From Pseudorhodobacter sp. (lineage in GTDB: Bacteria; Pseudomonadota; Alphaproteobacteria; Rhodobacterales; Rhodobacteraceae), in NCBI GenBank assembly GCA_029254215.1, contig JAQWYA010000136.1, positions 1 to 45,518 on the forward strand: a DNA stretch of 45,518 bases, read 5' to 3'. Of this stretch, positions 18,800-29,400 are shown in pieces. How positions within the stretch are numbered: the stretch's first letter is position 1; each line of letters opens with the position of its first letter. The position numbers and the translations under genes are program-made. The notes beneath the pieces were generated by a model. It saw nothing but the letters and a program-made list of their open reading frames with translations. It was not told where the DNA came from and ran no database searches.

Positions 18800-19675
18800 T
18801 TAGGCCAAAAGACCTGCATGACGCATGGCCGCATCAATCTTGGCCATGGTCCCGTCGGTCAACGGCGTCAGCGGCAAGCGCACCTCGTCCGAAGTTATGC
18901 CAAGCCGCGACAAGGCATATTTCGCGCCGACAAGGCCCGGCTCGATGAAGATGGCCTCGTGCAAGGGCATCAGCTTGTCCTGATAGGCCAGTGCCTTGGC
19001 GTAGTCGCCCGCCAGAGTTGCCTCCTGGAATTCGGAGCACAGGCGCGGGGCCACGTTTGCCGTAACCGAAATACACCCCGTGCCGCCATGAGCGTTAAAG
19101 CCAAGCGCTGTCGCATCCTCGCCCGAAAGCTGGATGAAATCGGCACCACAGCTTGCCCGCTGCATAGAGACACGCTCGATCTTGCCGGTGGCATCCTTGA
19201 CGCCGATGATCCGGGGCAGCTTTGCCAGAACGCCCATGGTTTCGGGCGTCATATCCACGACCGAGCGGCCCGGAATATTGTAAATGATGATCGGCAGGGT
19301 GCAGCAATCATGCAGCGCCGTGAAATGCGCAATCAGCCCGGCTTGCGTCGGCTTGTTGTAATAGGGGGTCACGACAAGGGCCGCATCTGCGCCCACCCGC
19401 TCGGCGTGCTGGATCAGGCGAATGCCTTCCAGCGTGTTGTTCGATCCGGCCCCAGCAATCACCGGGACGCGCCCCGCAGCGGCCTTCACGACCACTTCGA
19501 TGACGGCTTCATGTTCATCATGGCTAAGCGTGGGGCTTTCGCCAGTGGTGCCGACCGGAACGATCCCGTGGCTGCCTTCTGCGATATGCCACTCCACGAG
19601 TTTTTTCAGCGTGTCCAGATCCAGCTGGCCGTTCTTGAACGGCGTTACCAGGGCAGGCATTGACCCTCTGATCAT
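18800..19675 (-). CDS. dapA: 4-hydroxy-tetrahydrodipicolinate synthase
   Basis: [82 protein letters not shown]. Start placed at MIRGS (RBS GGAG 9 nt upstream); 19684 is an alternative. Confidence 0.95.
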   Translation of the reverse strand: MIRGSMPALVTPFKNGQLDLDTLKKLVEWHIAEGSHGIVPVGTTGESPTLSHDEHEAVIEVVVKAAAGRVPVIAGAGSNNTLEGIRLIQHAERVGADAALVVTPYYNKPTQAGLIAHFTALHDCCTLPIIIYNIPGRSVVDMTPETMGVLAKLPRIIGVKDATGKIERVSMQRASCGADFIQLSGEDATALGFNAHGGTGCISVTANVAPRLCSEFQEATLAGDYAKALAYQDKLMPLHEAIFIEPGLVGAKYALSRLGITSDEVRLPLTPLTDGTMAKIDAAMRHAGLLA

Positions 19676-19897
19676 GGTACGCATCTCCTCTATCCGGGCG
19701 CTGGTGTTGAGTCGCCCTGTTTCATAACCGCGTCTTCCTAGCGCTGTGCGCGGGTCTTGCCAAGTATTGCCTGTCTGAACGGTGCGATGGGCCCATTGCT
19801 GGCAGGCCTCACGCTGTCAGGCCCCACGCTGTCAGGGATGTGAGTTGCGAACCCCGGTCGCCAAAGGCAAGATGCCCGCAGACAGAAGGAGTTCCCG

Positions 19898-21844
19898 TTG
19901 AGACAGTTTGGTTCCCGCTTCCGGCAAGGTCTTTTGGCCGCCCTGATTGGCCTGATGGCCACCCTGCCCGCCATGGCGGACGAGGTTGCGGCCCTGCGCG
20001 AGGCGATGGCGGCCGTGATGGCAAAGGATTGGCCGCGCGCGCAGGCTCTCGCGCCAAAGGGCGTCGGGGCCGATATTGTCGAATGGCACCGGCTGCGCGA
20101 TGGGGACGGTTTTTTGGGCGATTATGAGGCGTTTCAGGCCCGTAACCCGGATTGGCCTGGCATGCCCTATTTACATCAACAGGGCGAAACGGCTGTTGTC
20201 CGATCATCCACCCCGTCGCGGGTGATCGCCTATTTTGAAAAGGATGCGCCCTCTACCGCCGAAGGGGCCGTGGCTTTTGTGCAGGCGTTGACGCATGCGG
20301 GCCGCACAGCAGAGGCGGCGGCGGCAGCCCAACGCGTCTGGCTAAGCCTGCGCCTTGATGCGCCAAGCGAGGATGCCTTGCTGTCCCTCCAAGGGGGCGC
20401 TTTGGCACAGGTGCATGAAAAGCGGCTGGACTGGTTGCTGTGGGATGGCCGCCTCACAGAGTCGCGCCGGATGCTGGGCCGGGTTTCAGCGCCTTGGCGC
20501 GCCTTGGGCGAGGCTCGTATCGCTTTGCGCGCGGATGAGGCAAGGGTGAATGCGCTGATCGACCGGGTGCCGCAGTCGGTGTCCGGCGATGCGGGAATGG
20601 CCTATGAGCGGTTCTTGTGGCGTCTTCGCAAGGGCTATCGCGACAGCGCGCTTGATCTGTTGTTGGAACGCTCGGCCTCTGCGGCGCTGCTCGGGGATCC
20701 AGAGAAATGGGCAGATCGCCGGATCCGGCTCGCGCGGGATCTGGAGGATGACGGCAAGCTGGATCTGGCCTACCGCGTTGCAGCCTCGCATCATCTGGAA
20801 AGCGGCGGCGACTATGCCGAGTTGGAATTTCTGGCGGGCTTTATCGCGCTGCGGAAGCTGAACAAGCCGGAGGTTGCCCTGACGCATTTCCGGCATCTCA
20901 AGACAGGGGTTTCGACCCCGATCAGCCTGTCGCGGGCCGATTACTGGGAAGGTCGCGCGCAAGAGGCGCTGGGCAATGCCACGGCAGCGGCAGCGGCTTT
21001 TCGGGCGGGCGCGGTTCATCAGACCGCCTATTACGGTTTGCTGAGTGCGGAAAAGCTGGGCTTGTCGCTGGATCCGGCCCTGTTATCCGAGACACGGCCC
21101 GCAGATTGGCGCGGTGCAGGATTTGCGCGCAGCAGCGTTTTGGGCGCGGCGCGGCTGCTGGTCGCGGCGGGAGAGCGGTCTTTGGCCAAGCGGTTCTTCC
21201 TGCATCTGGGCGAAAGCCTGAACGCGACCGAACTGGACCAGCTTGCCGATCTCGCCCTGACCCTGAACGAGCCGCATATCGCCGTTCTGATCGGGAAACA
21301 GGCGGCGGGGCAGGGGATCATCCTGCCGCGCGCGTATTTCCCCGTGGTGCCTTTGGTGCCCGATGGTCTCGCCGTCAGCCGGGCGCTGGCCCTGTCGATT
21401 GCCCGCCGGGAAAGTGAATTTGACCCCGCCGTCATCAGCCCTGCAGGGGCGCGCGGCCTGATGCAGGTGATGCCCGGCACCGCCAAACTGATGGCCCCGA
21501 AAACCGGCCAAAGCTATGAGCTTGCTGCGCTGACGCAAAAGCCTGCCTATAACGTCTCGCTGGGTGCGGCCTATCTTGCGCAGCTGGTCGAAGAGTTCGG
21601 CCCCGCCGTGGCGCTGATCGCTTCGGGCTATAACGCCGGGCCGGGCCGCCCACGCCGCTGGATCGAGCAATATGGCGACCCGCGCCAACCGTCCGTCGAT
21701 GTGGTGGATTGGGTGGAGACGATCCCCTTCGGTGAAACGCGCACCTATGTGATGCGGGTCGTCGAATCGCTGGTGATCTATCGTGCCAAGCTGCGCGGGT
21801 CGGTTGGGCCGGTCAATGTGATCTCGGAACTGACGGGGCGGTAG
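19898..21844 (+). CDS. soluble lytic murein transglycosylase (Slt family)
   Basis: N-terminal signal peptide; C-terminal SIARRESEFDPAVISPAGARGLMQVMPGTAKLM and ASGYNAGPGRPRRWIEQYG (SLT domain). TTG start. Confidence 0.92.
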   Translation: MRQFGSRFRQGLLAALIGLMATLPAMADEVAALREAMAAVMAKDWPRAQALAPKGVGADIVEWHRLRDGDGFLGDYEAFQARNPDWPGMPYLHQQGETAVVRSSTPSRVIAYFEKDAPSTAEGAVAFVQALTHAGRTAEAAAAAQRVWLSLRLDAPSEDALLSLQGGALAQVHEKRLDWLLWDGRLTESRRMLGRVSAPWRALGEARIALRADEARVNALIDRVPQSVSGDAGMAYERFLWRLRKGYRDSALDLLLERSASAALLGDPEKWADRRIRLARDLEDDGKLDLAYRVAASHHLESGGDYAELEFLAGFIALRKLNKPEVALTHFRHLKTGVSTPISLSRADYWEGRAQEALGNATAAAAAFRAGAVHQTAYYGLLSAEKLGLSLDPALLSETRPADWRGAGFARSSVLGAARLLVAAGERSLAKRFFLHLGESLNATELDQLADLALTLNEPHIAVLIGKQAAGQGIILPRAYFPVVPLVPDGLAVSRALALSIARRESEFDPAVISPAGARGLMQVMPGTAKLMAPKTGQSYELAALTQKPAYNVSLGAAYLAQLVEEFGPAVALIASGYNAGPGRPRRWIEQYGDPRQPSVDVVDWVETIPFGETRTYVMRVVESLVIYRAKLRGSVGPVNVISELTGR

Positions 21845-21935
21845 CAGCCCTGCCGGGGCCGTCTTGCGCTGTCTTTGGTCTTGTCTGGAAGTGTTCAAGC
21901 CTTACCTGACGCGGGCAAGCAGGAAAGGAATTTGA

Positions 21936-22487
21936 ATGTCAGGCTACACTGTGTTGGGGATATGCGGAGCCTTGCGCGCCGGTTCGACCAATCGGATGCT
22001 GTTGAACGAGGCTGTCCGCCTCTTCGCACCGCAAGCCTATAGTGAGGCCAACCTGCGCCTGCCGCTCTATGATGGCGATCTGGAGGATCAGTCCGGCATC
22101 CCCGCCGAGGTTCAAACGCTTGCCGATCAGATCCGGGCGGCGAATGCGGTGATCATCGCGACCCCGGAATATAACAAGGCGCTGCCCGGCGTTCTGAAAA
22201 ACGCGCTCGATTGGGTCAGCCGTGTGCCGGGCGGGGCATGGGCCGGAAAGCCCGTTGCCATCGTTTCCGCTGCAGCGGGTCGTGCCGGGGGGGAGCGTTC
22301 GCAATACTCGCTGCGCCATTGCATGACACCGTTTCGGCCCCGGATCTTGCAAGGGCCAGAGGTGATGATCGCGCAGTCCGGAAAAGCCTTTGACGCCTCC
22401 GGCCATCTGATCGACGCAAAATCCCAAGAGGTTCTGGGGGCCTTGATGGAGGCGCTTCGGGCTGAAGTCGCCCTGACGAAGGCGTAG
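21936..22487 (+). CDS. NADPH-dependent FMN reductase family protein
   Basis: GICGALRAGSTNRMLLNEAVRLF, ATPEYNKALPGVLKNALDWVSR. Confidence 0.92.
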   Translation: MSGYTVLGICGALRAGSTNRMLLNEAVRLFAPQAYSEANLRLPLYDGDLEDQSGIPAEVQTLADQIRAANAVIIATPEYNKALPGVLKNALDWVSRVPGGAWAGKPVAIVSAAAGRAGGERSQYSLRHCMTPFRPRILQGPEVMIAQSGKAFDASGHLIDAKSQEVLGALMEALRAEVALTKA

Positions 22488-22505
22488 CGGATACAGGGGG
22501 CAGGA

Positions 22506-23546
22506 TTAAAGGCTTGCCTCCACCCGGAACGCTTCGGGGATCGTATCGACCCCGTCCAGCGCCAGATCGGCCATAAGCCCGGCTATTTTTGGGGCCATGC
22601 CAAAGCCGATCTTGAAGCCGCCATTGGCGATGTAATGGCCCGGCCGGCCCGGCCAAGCGCCGAGCATTGGCGCGCGGCTGCGGGCGCGGGGGCGGATACC
22701 GGCCCAGCGGTCCACCACCGGCGCATCGGTCAGGGCGGGGATCGCAAGCCGCGCCTTGGCGATCAACGCGTCAAGCTGGCTGTCGGTTGTCTCGGCGCTG
22801 TCCCAGTCACGTTCGGAAGTTGACCCAATCGCGACAGTGCCATCCGCATGGGGAACGATGTGCAACCCGTCGACAAAAAGCTGCGGGTGGTTGCGGGCCT
22901 CAAACCGCAGGGTTGCGGCTTGGCCCTTGACGCCCCCACCCATGGGGCGGCTACGCCCCTCTGACAGCGCCAAAAGCCCGTCATAGCCCGTGGCCCAGAT
23001 CTGTGGTGCCGCGCTGTCAGACGCCTCATGCGAAATCTGCCCGCCCTTGGCCTCGATCGCGCGGACAAGGGCCTTGAGCGCGAGTTGCGGGTGCAAACGG
23101 GCCGTCAGGCTGTCGCGGATCAACCAGCCCGAGGGGCTTTGCGGCTCCCAATCCGCGCCGGTGGCGGGGATGACCTCCCACACCGCATGATCTTGCCAAA
23201 GGCTGCGGGCAGAGACGGCGCGGGATTGTGCAAGGGCTATGGCGGCCTCATCGGCCAGCGGTTGCAAGCGGCCCGTCCGCCCATATCCCGAAGCAACAGA
23301 GGCCGCAGCCTCAACTCCCGCCCACCACGGGCCCGCCATCAAAAGACTGTCGAGCTGAAACGCCTTCTTGCTGTTCCACTGTTCGGGCACATGCGGGGCC
23401 AAAGCCCCGACCAGCCCGCCCGAGGATCCGGCCCCGACATGGCGCTTTTCCACCACATGAACCCGCGCGCCGCGCAGGGTTGCCGCCCAAGCAATGGAAA
23501 GGCCAAAAATCCCCGCGCCATGCACCGTCAGATCGGGCGTTGCCAT
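22506..23546 (-). CDS. FAD-dependent oxidoreductase (DAO family), MnmC1/ThiO-like
   Basis: DLTVHGAGIFGLSIAWAATLRGARVHVVEKRHVGAGSSGGLVGALAPHVPE (dinucleotide-binding fold), GHYIANGGFKIGFGMAPKIAGLMADL. Confidence 0.85.
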   Translation of the reverse strand: MATPDLTVHGAGIFGLSIAWAATLRGARVHVVEKRHVGAGSSGGLVGALAPHVPEQWNSKKAFQLDSLLMAGPWWAGVEAAASVASGYGRTGRLQPLADEAAIALAQSRAVSARSLWQDHAVWEVIPATGADWEPQSPSGWLIRDSLTARLHPQLALKALVRAIEAKGGQISHEASDSAAPQIWATGYDGLLALSEGRSRPMGGGVKGQAATLRFEARNHPQLFVDGLHIVPHADGTVAIGSTSERDWDSAETTDSQLDALIAKARLAIPALTDAPVVDRWAGIRPRARSRAPMLGAWPGRPGHYIANGGFKIGFGMAPKIAGLMADLALDGVDTIPEAFRVEASL

Positions 23547-23600
23547 TTCCTGCTCCTTTGCCCATTGTGGCCTCTCTCAATCGCTTTAGGCCAATTCCGC

Positions 23601-24275
23601 GTGACCGACCAGCCCAGCCCCGATACCGCAGTTCTGGAATGGCGCGATGGCGGGTTGCCGGTATCGCGGCAGTTTGATGATCCCTATTTCAGCCTGACGG
23701 ATGGCCTCGCTGAAACCCGCCATGTGTTTCTGGCGGGGAATGATTTGCCGGGCCGCTTTGTGCCGGGCTTTCAGATTGCCGAACTGGGCTTTGGCACCGG
23801 GTTGAACCTGCTGGCCACAGCCCTTGCCAGCGGGGGCGTTCCGCTGCGATATACCTCGTTCGAGGCGTTTCCGATGGCCGCTGATGATATCGCCCGCGCC
23901 TTGCTTGCCTTCCCCGAGGTGGCCCCCATGACCCCGGCCTTTCTGACGGCGTGTGCGGCAGGCGCGCGCCGGTTCGCCCTTGGCTCGCTAGAGGTGGAGG
24001 TGATTATCGGTGACGCGCGCCACACCCTGCCGCGCTGGGCCGGGGCCGCAGATGCCTGGTATCTGGACGGGTTCTCTCCGGCCAAGAACCCGGAACTCTG
24101 GGGGGCCGATCTGATGGCCGAAGTGGCAGCGCATACCGCGACGGGGGGAAGCTTTGCGACCTATACCGCAGCAGGGTTTGTGCGTCGTGGCCTGCAAGAC
24201 GCCGGGTTCGAGGTGGAGCGCCGCAAAGGCCATGGCCACAAACGCCACATGTCAGTCGGAGTAAAGCGGCCATGA
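23601..24275 (+). CDS. mnmD: tRNA (5-methylaminomethyl-2-thiouridine)(34)-methyltransferase MnmD (MnmC N-domain-like)
   Basis: LEWRDGGLPVSRQFDDPYFSLTDGLAETRHVFLAGNDLP, IAELGFGTGLNLLAT, WYLDGFSPAKNPELW, GGSFATYTAAGFVRRGLQDAGFEVERRKGHGHKRHM; GTG start at 23601. Confidence 0.92.
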   Translation: MTDQPSPDTAVLEWRDGGLPVSRQFDDPYFSLTDGLAETRHVFLAGNDLPGRFVPGFQIAELGFGTGLNLLATALASGGVPLRYTSFEAFPMAADDIARALLAFPEVAPMTPAFLTACAAGARRFALGSLEVEVIIGDARHTLPRWAGAADAWYLDGFSPAKNPELWGADLMAEVAAHTATGGSFATYTAAGFVRRGLQDAGFEVERRKGHGHKRHMSVGVKRP

Positions 24276-25150
24276 CCGTTCAGAATACGCGCCTCGGGAT
24301 CTGGCTGATGATTGCCACGACCTTTGTTTTTGCTGTGCAGGACGGGCTGTCGCGGCATCTGGCCTCGGAATACAATGTTCTGATGGTGGTGATGATCCGC
24401 TATTGGTTCTTTGCTGCTTTCGTGACGGCCGTGGCCGCGCGGGCAAAGGGAGGGCTGCGGGCCGCCATCAAAACGCACCATCCGGTTTTGCAACCCTTGC
24501 GCGGCCTTCTGCTGGCGACCGAGATCTGCGTGATGGTGATGGGGTTTGTGCTGCTTGGCCTCGTGGAAAGCCATGCGGTCTTTGCGGCTTATCCGCTGCT
24601 CGTGGCCGCGCTGTCAGGCCCGGTTCTGGGCGAGGCTGTTGGCTGGCGGCGCTGGGCCGCGATCGGTGTGGGCTTTGTCGGCGTGCTGATCATTCTGCAA
24701 CCGGGGATAAAGGTCTTTGCCCCGGCGGCCCTCGTGCCGCTGATCGCCGCCTTGATGTTCGCGCTTTACGGGCTTTTGACCCGCTATGTCGGGCGCAAGG
24801 ACGCGGCCTCGGTCTCCTTCTTCTGGACGGGGGTGACGGGGGCGGTCTGCATGACGCTTGTCGGGGTCTGGCATTGGGAACCCATGAGCCAGAGTGATTG
24901 GGGATATATGGCGATCCTTTGCTGTACCGGGGCGTTGGGGCATTACCTGCTGATCCGCGCCTATGAGGTGGCCGAGGCCAGTGCCGTGCAGCCCTTCGCC
25001 TATCTGCAACTGGTTTTTGCAGCGATGATCGGGATCTCGGTCTTTGGCGAAGTGCTGGAACCGAATGTCGCGGTGGGCGCCTGTGTGGTGATCGCGGCGG
25101 GGCTGTTCACGCTTTGGCGCCAAAGGGTCAAGGCCGCGCGGCAGGGCTAG
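24272..25150 (+). CDS. DMT superfamily transporter (EamA family)
   Basis: About 10 hydrophobic segments, two EamA repeats; GEAVGWRRWAAIGVGFVGVLIILQPG; 4-bp overlap with mnmD. Confidence 0.87.
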   Translation: MTVQNTRLGIWLMIATTFVFAVQDGLSRHLASEYNVLMVVMIRYWFFAAFVTAVAARAKGGLRAAIKTHHPVLQPLRGLLLATEICVMVMGFVLLGLVESHAVFAAYPLLVAALSGPVLGEAVGWRRWAAIGVGFVGVLIILQPGIKVFAPAALVPLIAALMFALYGLLTRYVGRKDAASVSFFWTGVTGAVCMTLVGVWHWEPMSQSDWGYMAILCCTGALGHYLLIRAYEVAEASAVQPFAYLQLVFAAMIGISVFGEVLEPNVAVGACVVIAAGLFTLWRQRVKAARQG

Positions 25151-25172
25151 GCGTTGGGTCTTTAGGCCCTGC

Positions 25173-25889
25173 CTATTGAAACAGATGCAGCACGGCAGGC
25201 GCTAGAAACGCCGTCAGGACCGCGTTCAGGCCCATGCCAAGCCCAGCAAAGGCCCCCGCCACGGGATGCACCTGAAAGGCACGAGCGGTGCCGATCCCAT
25301 GGGCCGCCACGCCGACCGCAAGCCCTCGTGCGCGCCAATCGCGAACGCCAAGCAAGTTCAAAAGCGGTGTCGCCACGATGGCCCCGATGATCCCGGTCAG
25401 GATCACCAGAACCGCCGTCAATGTCGGTGAGCCGCCCATCTGCTCCGAGATCCCCAGCGCCACCGGGGCCGTGGCCGATTTCGGCGCGAGGGAGATCAGC
25501 ACCTCGCCCGAAATCCCGAAACTATGGGCAATGGCCAAGGCCGACAGGACAGCCGTCAGCGATCCGGCGAACAGCGCGGCCAGAATGGGCAGGGCGGCGC
25601 GGCGCACATGATGACGCGTCTCCCATAGCGGAAGGGCGAGGGCGACCGTGGCCGGACCCAGCAGAAAATGCACGAATTTCGCGCCCTCGAAATAGGTGGC
25701 ATAGCGGGTGCCGCTGGCCCAAAGAATGCCAGCCAGCAGCACGACGGAAATCAGAACCGGGTTGACCCATGGCTTGCGCCCCGAGGCGCGAAAGGCTGCG
25801 TCACCGATGCTATAGGCCAGCAAGGTTGCCGTGAGCCACAACAGCGGCTCGCGTGACAGATAGCTCCAGACTTCGGTGAACTCAGTCAT
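25173..25889 (-). CDS. lrgB: LrgB/CidB family protein
   Basis: LLGPATVALALPLW, SLAPKSATAPVALGISEQMGG, GVAAHGIGTARAFQ: LrgB signature. Confidence 0.93.
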   Translation of the reverse strand: MTEFTEVWSYLSREPLLWLTATLLAYSIGDAAFRASGRKPWVNPVLISVVLLAGILWASGTRYATYFEGAKFVHFLLGPATVALALPLWETRHHVRRAALPILAALFAGSLTAVLSALAIAHSFGISGEVLISLAPKSATAPVALGISEQMGGSPTLTAVLVILTGIIGAIVATPLLNLLGVRDWRARGLAVGVAAHGIGTARAFQVHPVAGAFAGLGMGLNAVLTAFLAPAVLHLFQ

Positions 25890-26235
25890 CTGTGTTCCCC
25901 GTCAGCCGGGCGACCAAGGCAAAGCTGAGGCTGCCCACTGCGATCGCGAGGATGGTTGATCCGACCAACGCCAGAAAAAGGCCCACGCCCTGCCCTCCAA
26001 GCGCATCAAGATGGCCGACAACGCCCACCCCGGCAGGAACGAACAGCAAGGAAAGATGCCCCAGAATGCCTTGGGCAAGCGGGCGCATCAGGTCCACCAG
26101 CTTGGGGAAAACTGCAAACCCCGCCAGCAGTAGCAAAAGCCCCAGAACCGGGCCGGGCAGCGGCAGGCCCAAAGCCCGAGAGCTGACCTCGCCCAGCAAT
26201 TGGCACATCAGCAGGATCAGCAAGGCATGGACCAT
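25882..26235 (-). CDS. lrgA: CidA/LrgA family protein
   Basis: GLPLPGPVLGLLLLLAGF, LLFVPAGVGVVGHLD; 8-bp overlap with lrgB. Confidence 0.92.
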   Translation of the reverse strand: MVHALLILLMCQLLGEVSSRALGLPLPGPVLGLLLLLAGFAVFPKLVDLMRPLAQGILGHLSLLFVPAGVGVVGHLDALGGQGVGLFLALVGSTILAIAVGSLSFALVARLTGNTDD

Positions 26236-26463
26236 GGAACGGCTCCTTTGGCGGTTGTTGCCCGTAGGCTAGGCCAGCCAGCGGGTCCCGGAAAGCGATT
26301 TCGGCCCAAAAAAACGCGCCGTTTTGCAGCGGTGGCCTTGCCAGACTGTTGCAACATATTGTGGGCGGAGGGGCGGCCGCCCCCATGATGCTGCGCAAGA
26401 GTTGACTCTGCGCCCCTGCAGCCCGACGATAAGCCTTGCTAAAGAATCATCACGGGCCAGATC

Positions 26464-29400
26464 TTGCGTTTCAACCGCCTCCGCCTCAATGGCTTCAAAA
26501 GCTTTGTGGACCCTACGGATCTTGTGATCCATGAGGGGCTGACAGGCGTGGTTGGCCCCAATGGCTGCGGCAAATCCAACCTGCTGGAAGCTTTGCGCTG
26601 GGTCATGGGCGAAAACCGCCCCACCGCGATGAGGGGCGGCGGGATGGAAGACGTGATCTTTGCGGGCACGGCCAGCCGGACGGCCCGTAACTTTGCCGAA
26701 GTGGCCTTGGTGATCGACAACGCCGACCGGCTTGCGCCCTCGGGGTTCAATGATGCCGACAGTCTGGAAATCGTCCGCCGGATCACCCGCGATGCCGGGT
26801 CGGCCTATAAGGCCAACACCCGCGATGTGCGGGCGCGCGATATTCAGATGCTGTTTGCGGATGCGTCCACCGGGGCGCATTCCCCAGCCCTTGTGCGGCA
26901 AGGCCAGATTGCCGAGCTGATCAATGCCAAGCCCAAATCCCGCCGCCGCATCCTAGAGGAGGCCGCCGGGATTTCCGGCCTTTATCAGCGGCGGCACGAG
27001 GCGGAATTGCGGCTTGCGGCCACCGAAACCAACCTGACCCGCGTCGATGATGTGGTCGAGGCGCTTGCGGGTCAGTTGGCGACATTGGCCCGGCAGGCCC
27101 GGCAGGCGGCGCGCTATCGCGAAATCGGGACGGACCTGCGCCGCGCGGAAGGGATGCTGTTGTTCCGGCGCTGGCGCGAGGCTGATCTTGCGCTGCTGGA
27201 GGCGCAGCAGGTCTTGCGCGACAAGCTGATGACCGCGGGGCAGGCCGAAACCGCGGCGCGCAAGGCCGCCGATATCCGGGCTTTGGCCGAAGACGCGCTG
27301 CCGCCCAAGCGCGAGGAAGAGGCAATCGCCGGCGCCATCCTTCAGCGCCTGTCCGTGCAGCGCGATGCATTGAACGATCAGGAAGACCGCGCCCGCCAGA
27401 CGATTGAAACCCTGCGCGCCCGGATCGAACAGCTTGTGCGCGACATGGAGCGGGAGGCGGGCCTCAATCGCGACGCGCAGGAAACCATCTCTCGGCTGGA
27501 TTGGGAGGCGTCGCAGCTTGCCAAGGCCGCCGAAGGTCAGGACGAAAAGCTGGCCGACGCGGCGGAGTTGGCCCGAACGGCCGCAGCCCTTTTGTCGGAA
27601 CGCGAAACGAGCATGTCCGAGATGACCGAGGATGCAGCCCGGCTATCGGCCCGCCATCAATCGGCGCAACGTCTCTTGGGCGAAAGCCAAAGCGCGTTGG
27701 AAAAGGCGCAGGGTGAGGCGCAGCGCTCTCGTCAGGTGGCGGCACTTGCTCTTGAGGCGCAGGGCCTTGCCAGCGAGGCGTTTGAGGCCGCGGAAGTCGC
27801 GCAGGAAGACGCGCTTGCCTTGGCCGAAGAAACCGAAGAAGCGTTGTCGCTTGCCGAAGAGGCCCGCGCCGATGCCCAAAGCCGCGAAGCTGACGCCCGC
27901 GCCATGCGCTCTGAGGCGGAGGGGGAGGCGAACGCCTTGCGCGCCGAAGTCGCCGCCCTTGCGCGTCTGGTCGAACGCGAATCCAGCGCGGGCAGTCAGG
28001 TGCTGGATCTGGTGCAGGTGGTGCCGGGCTATGAGGCGGCGCTGGGGGCGGCTCTTGCCGATGATTTGCGCGCCCCGGCGATTGGCGATGACGGACGCTC
28101 TGGCTGGGCGAAATTGCCTGATTATGACGCGATAGACCCGCTGCCGGGCCATGTGACGCCGCTTTCGACATGGGTGGAGGTGCCGGATGTCCTGCGGCGG
28201 CGGCTGGCGCAGATCGGCTTTGTGGATCGGGCCACGGGCGCGCGGTTGCAATCGGCTTTGCGCCCCGGCCAGCGCCTTGTCAGCGCCGAAGGGGATCTGT
28301 GGCGCTGGGACGGGTTCCGGGCGGGGGCTGAAGATGCGCCCTCGGCGGCGGCGCTTCGGCTCAAGCAGCTCAACCGTCTGGTGCAGTTGAAGCGCGATCT
28401 GGAGGATGTCTCGGCCCGCGCGGATGGGGCGCGGCTGGCACATGAAGCCTTGCAGAACCGGCTCGCGGAACTCGCGCGGATGGACCAGCTGGCGAGGGAT
28501 GCGCGCCGTGCGGCCGACGCCCGTGTGACCGAGGCAAACCGCGCCCTTGCCCGCGCAGAGGCTGATAAATCCATTGCGGGTGGCAAATATGAGGCCGCAC
28601 AATTGGCCGTTGCCCGCTATGAGGCGGAGGCGATGGAGGCGCAGGCCCGTCTGCGCGAGGCCGAGCAGGCACGGGCCACGCTGCCCGATCTTGACGCCGC
28701 GCGCTCTCAGGTCGAGGCGTTGAAAACGACCGTTGAGGCGGCGCGCATCACCATGATGTCGCGCCGGTCCGCCCATGATGAATTGCGCCGGGAAGGCGAA
28801 GCGCGGCTGCGGCGCAAGCAAGAGGTGGCCAAGGAAATCTCGGGCTGGAAGCACCGGTTGGAAACCGCTGAAAAGCGGAACCTCGAACTGTCGGATCGCA
28901 AGGCCATGACCGAGGAAGAGCTGCAAGACGCCCTTGCCGCCCCCGAGGAAATCGCCATCCAGCGCGAAGATCTGGCCGATGCCATCGCCGCCGCCGAGGC
29001 CCGCCGCGCCGCCGCGGCCGAGGCTCTGGCGCAGGCAGAAGCCGCCCTGCGCGAGGCTACGATGGCCGAAAGGGATGCCGAACGCATCGCAGGCGATTTG
29101 CGCGAAGCGCGTGCACGGGCCGAAGCCCGCTGCGATGCCGCAAAGGAAACGCGCGCTTTGGCCGCTGCCCGCATTCTGGAGGCGCAGGATTGCTCCCCCG
29201 AAGACCTGCTCCGCAAGCTGGACGCCGACCCCGATAAAATGCCCGATGCCGAGGCGCTGGAAACCGATGTCAGCCGCCTGAAGCGTCAGCGTGAAGCGCT
29301 GGGGGCCGTGAACCTGCGCGCCGAAGAAGATGCCAAAGCCGTTCAGACCGAACATGACACGCTTGCAGGCGAAAAGCTGGATCTGGAAGAGGCGATCAAA

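Noticed and set aside
18682-18837. Longer EamA transporter ORF starting at 18837
   Set aside because: The extra N-terminus crosses the dapA terminator hairpin and is not hydrophobic; the start at 18681 has a plausible RBS.
19810-19836. Tandem 12-bp direct repeat CACGCTGTCAGG
   Set aside because: Only two copies with a 15-bp period between dapA and slt; too short to assign a function and no third copy or CRISPR-like structure.
23028-23600. N-terminal extension of the mnmD ORF
   Set aside because: Runs antisense through the FAD oxidoreductase gene and lacks family similarity; homology begins at the GTG at 23601.
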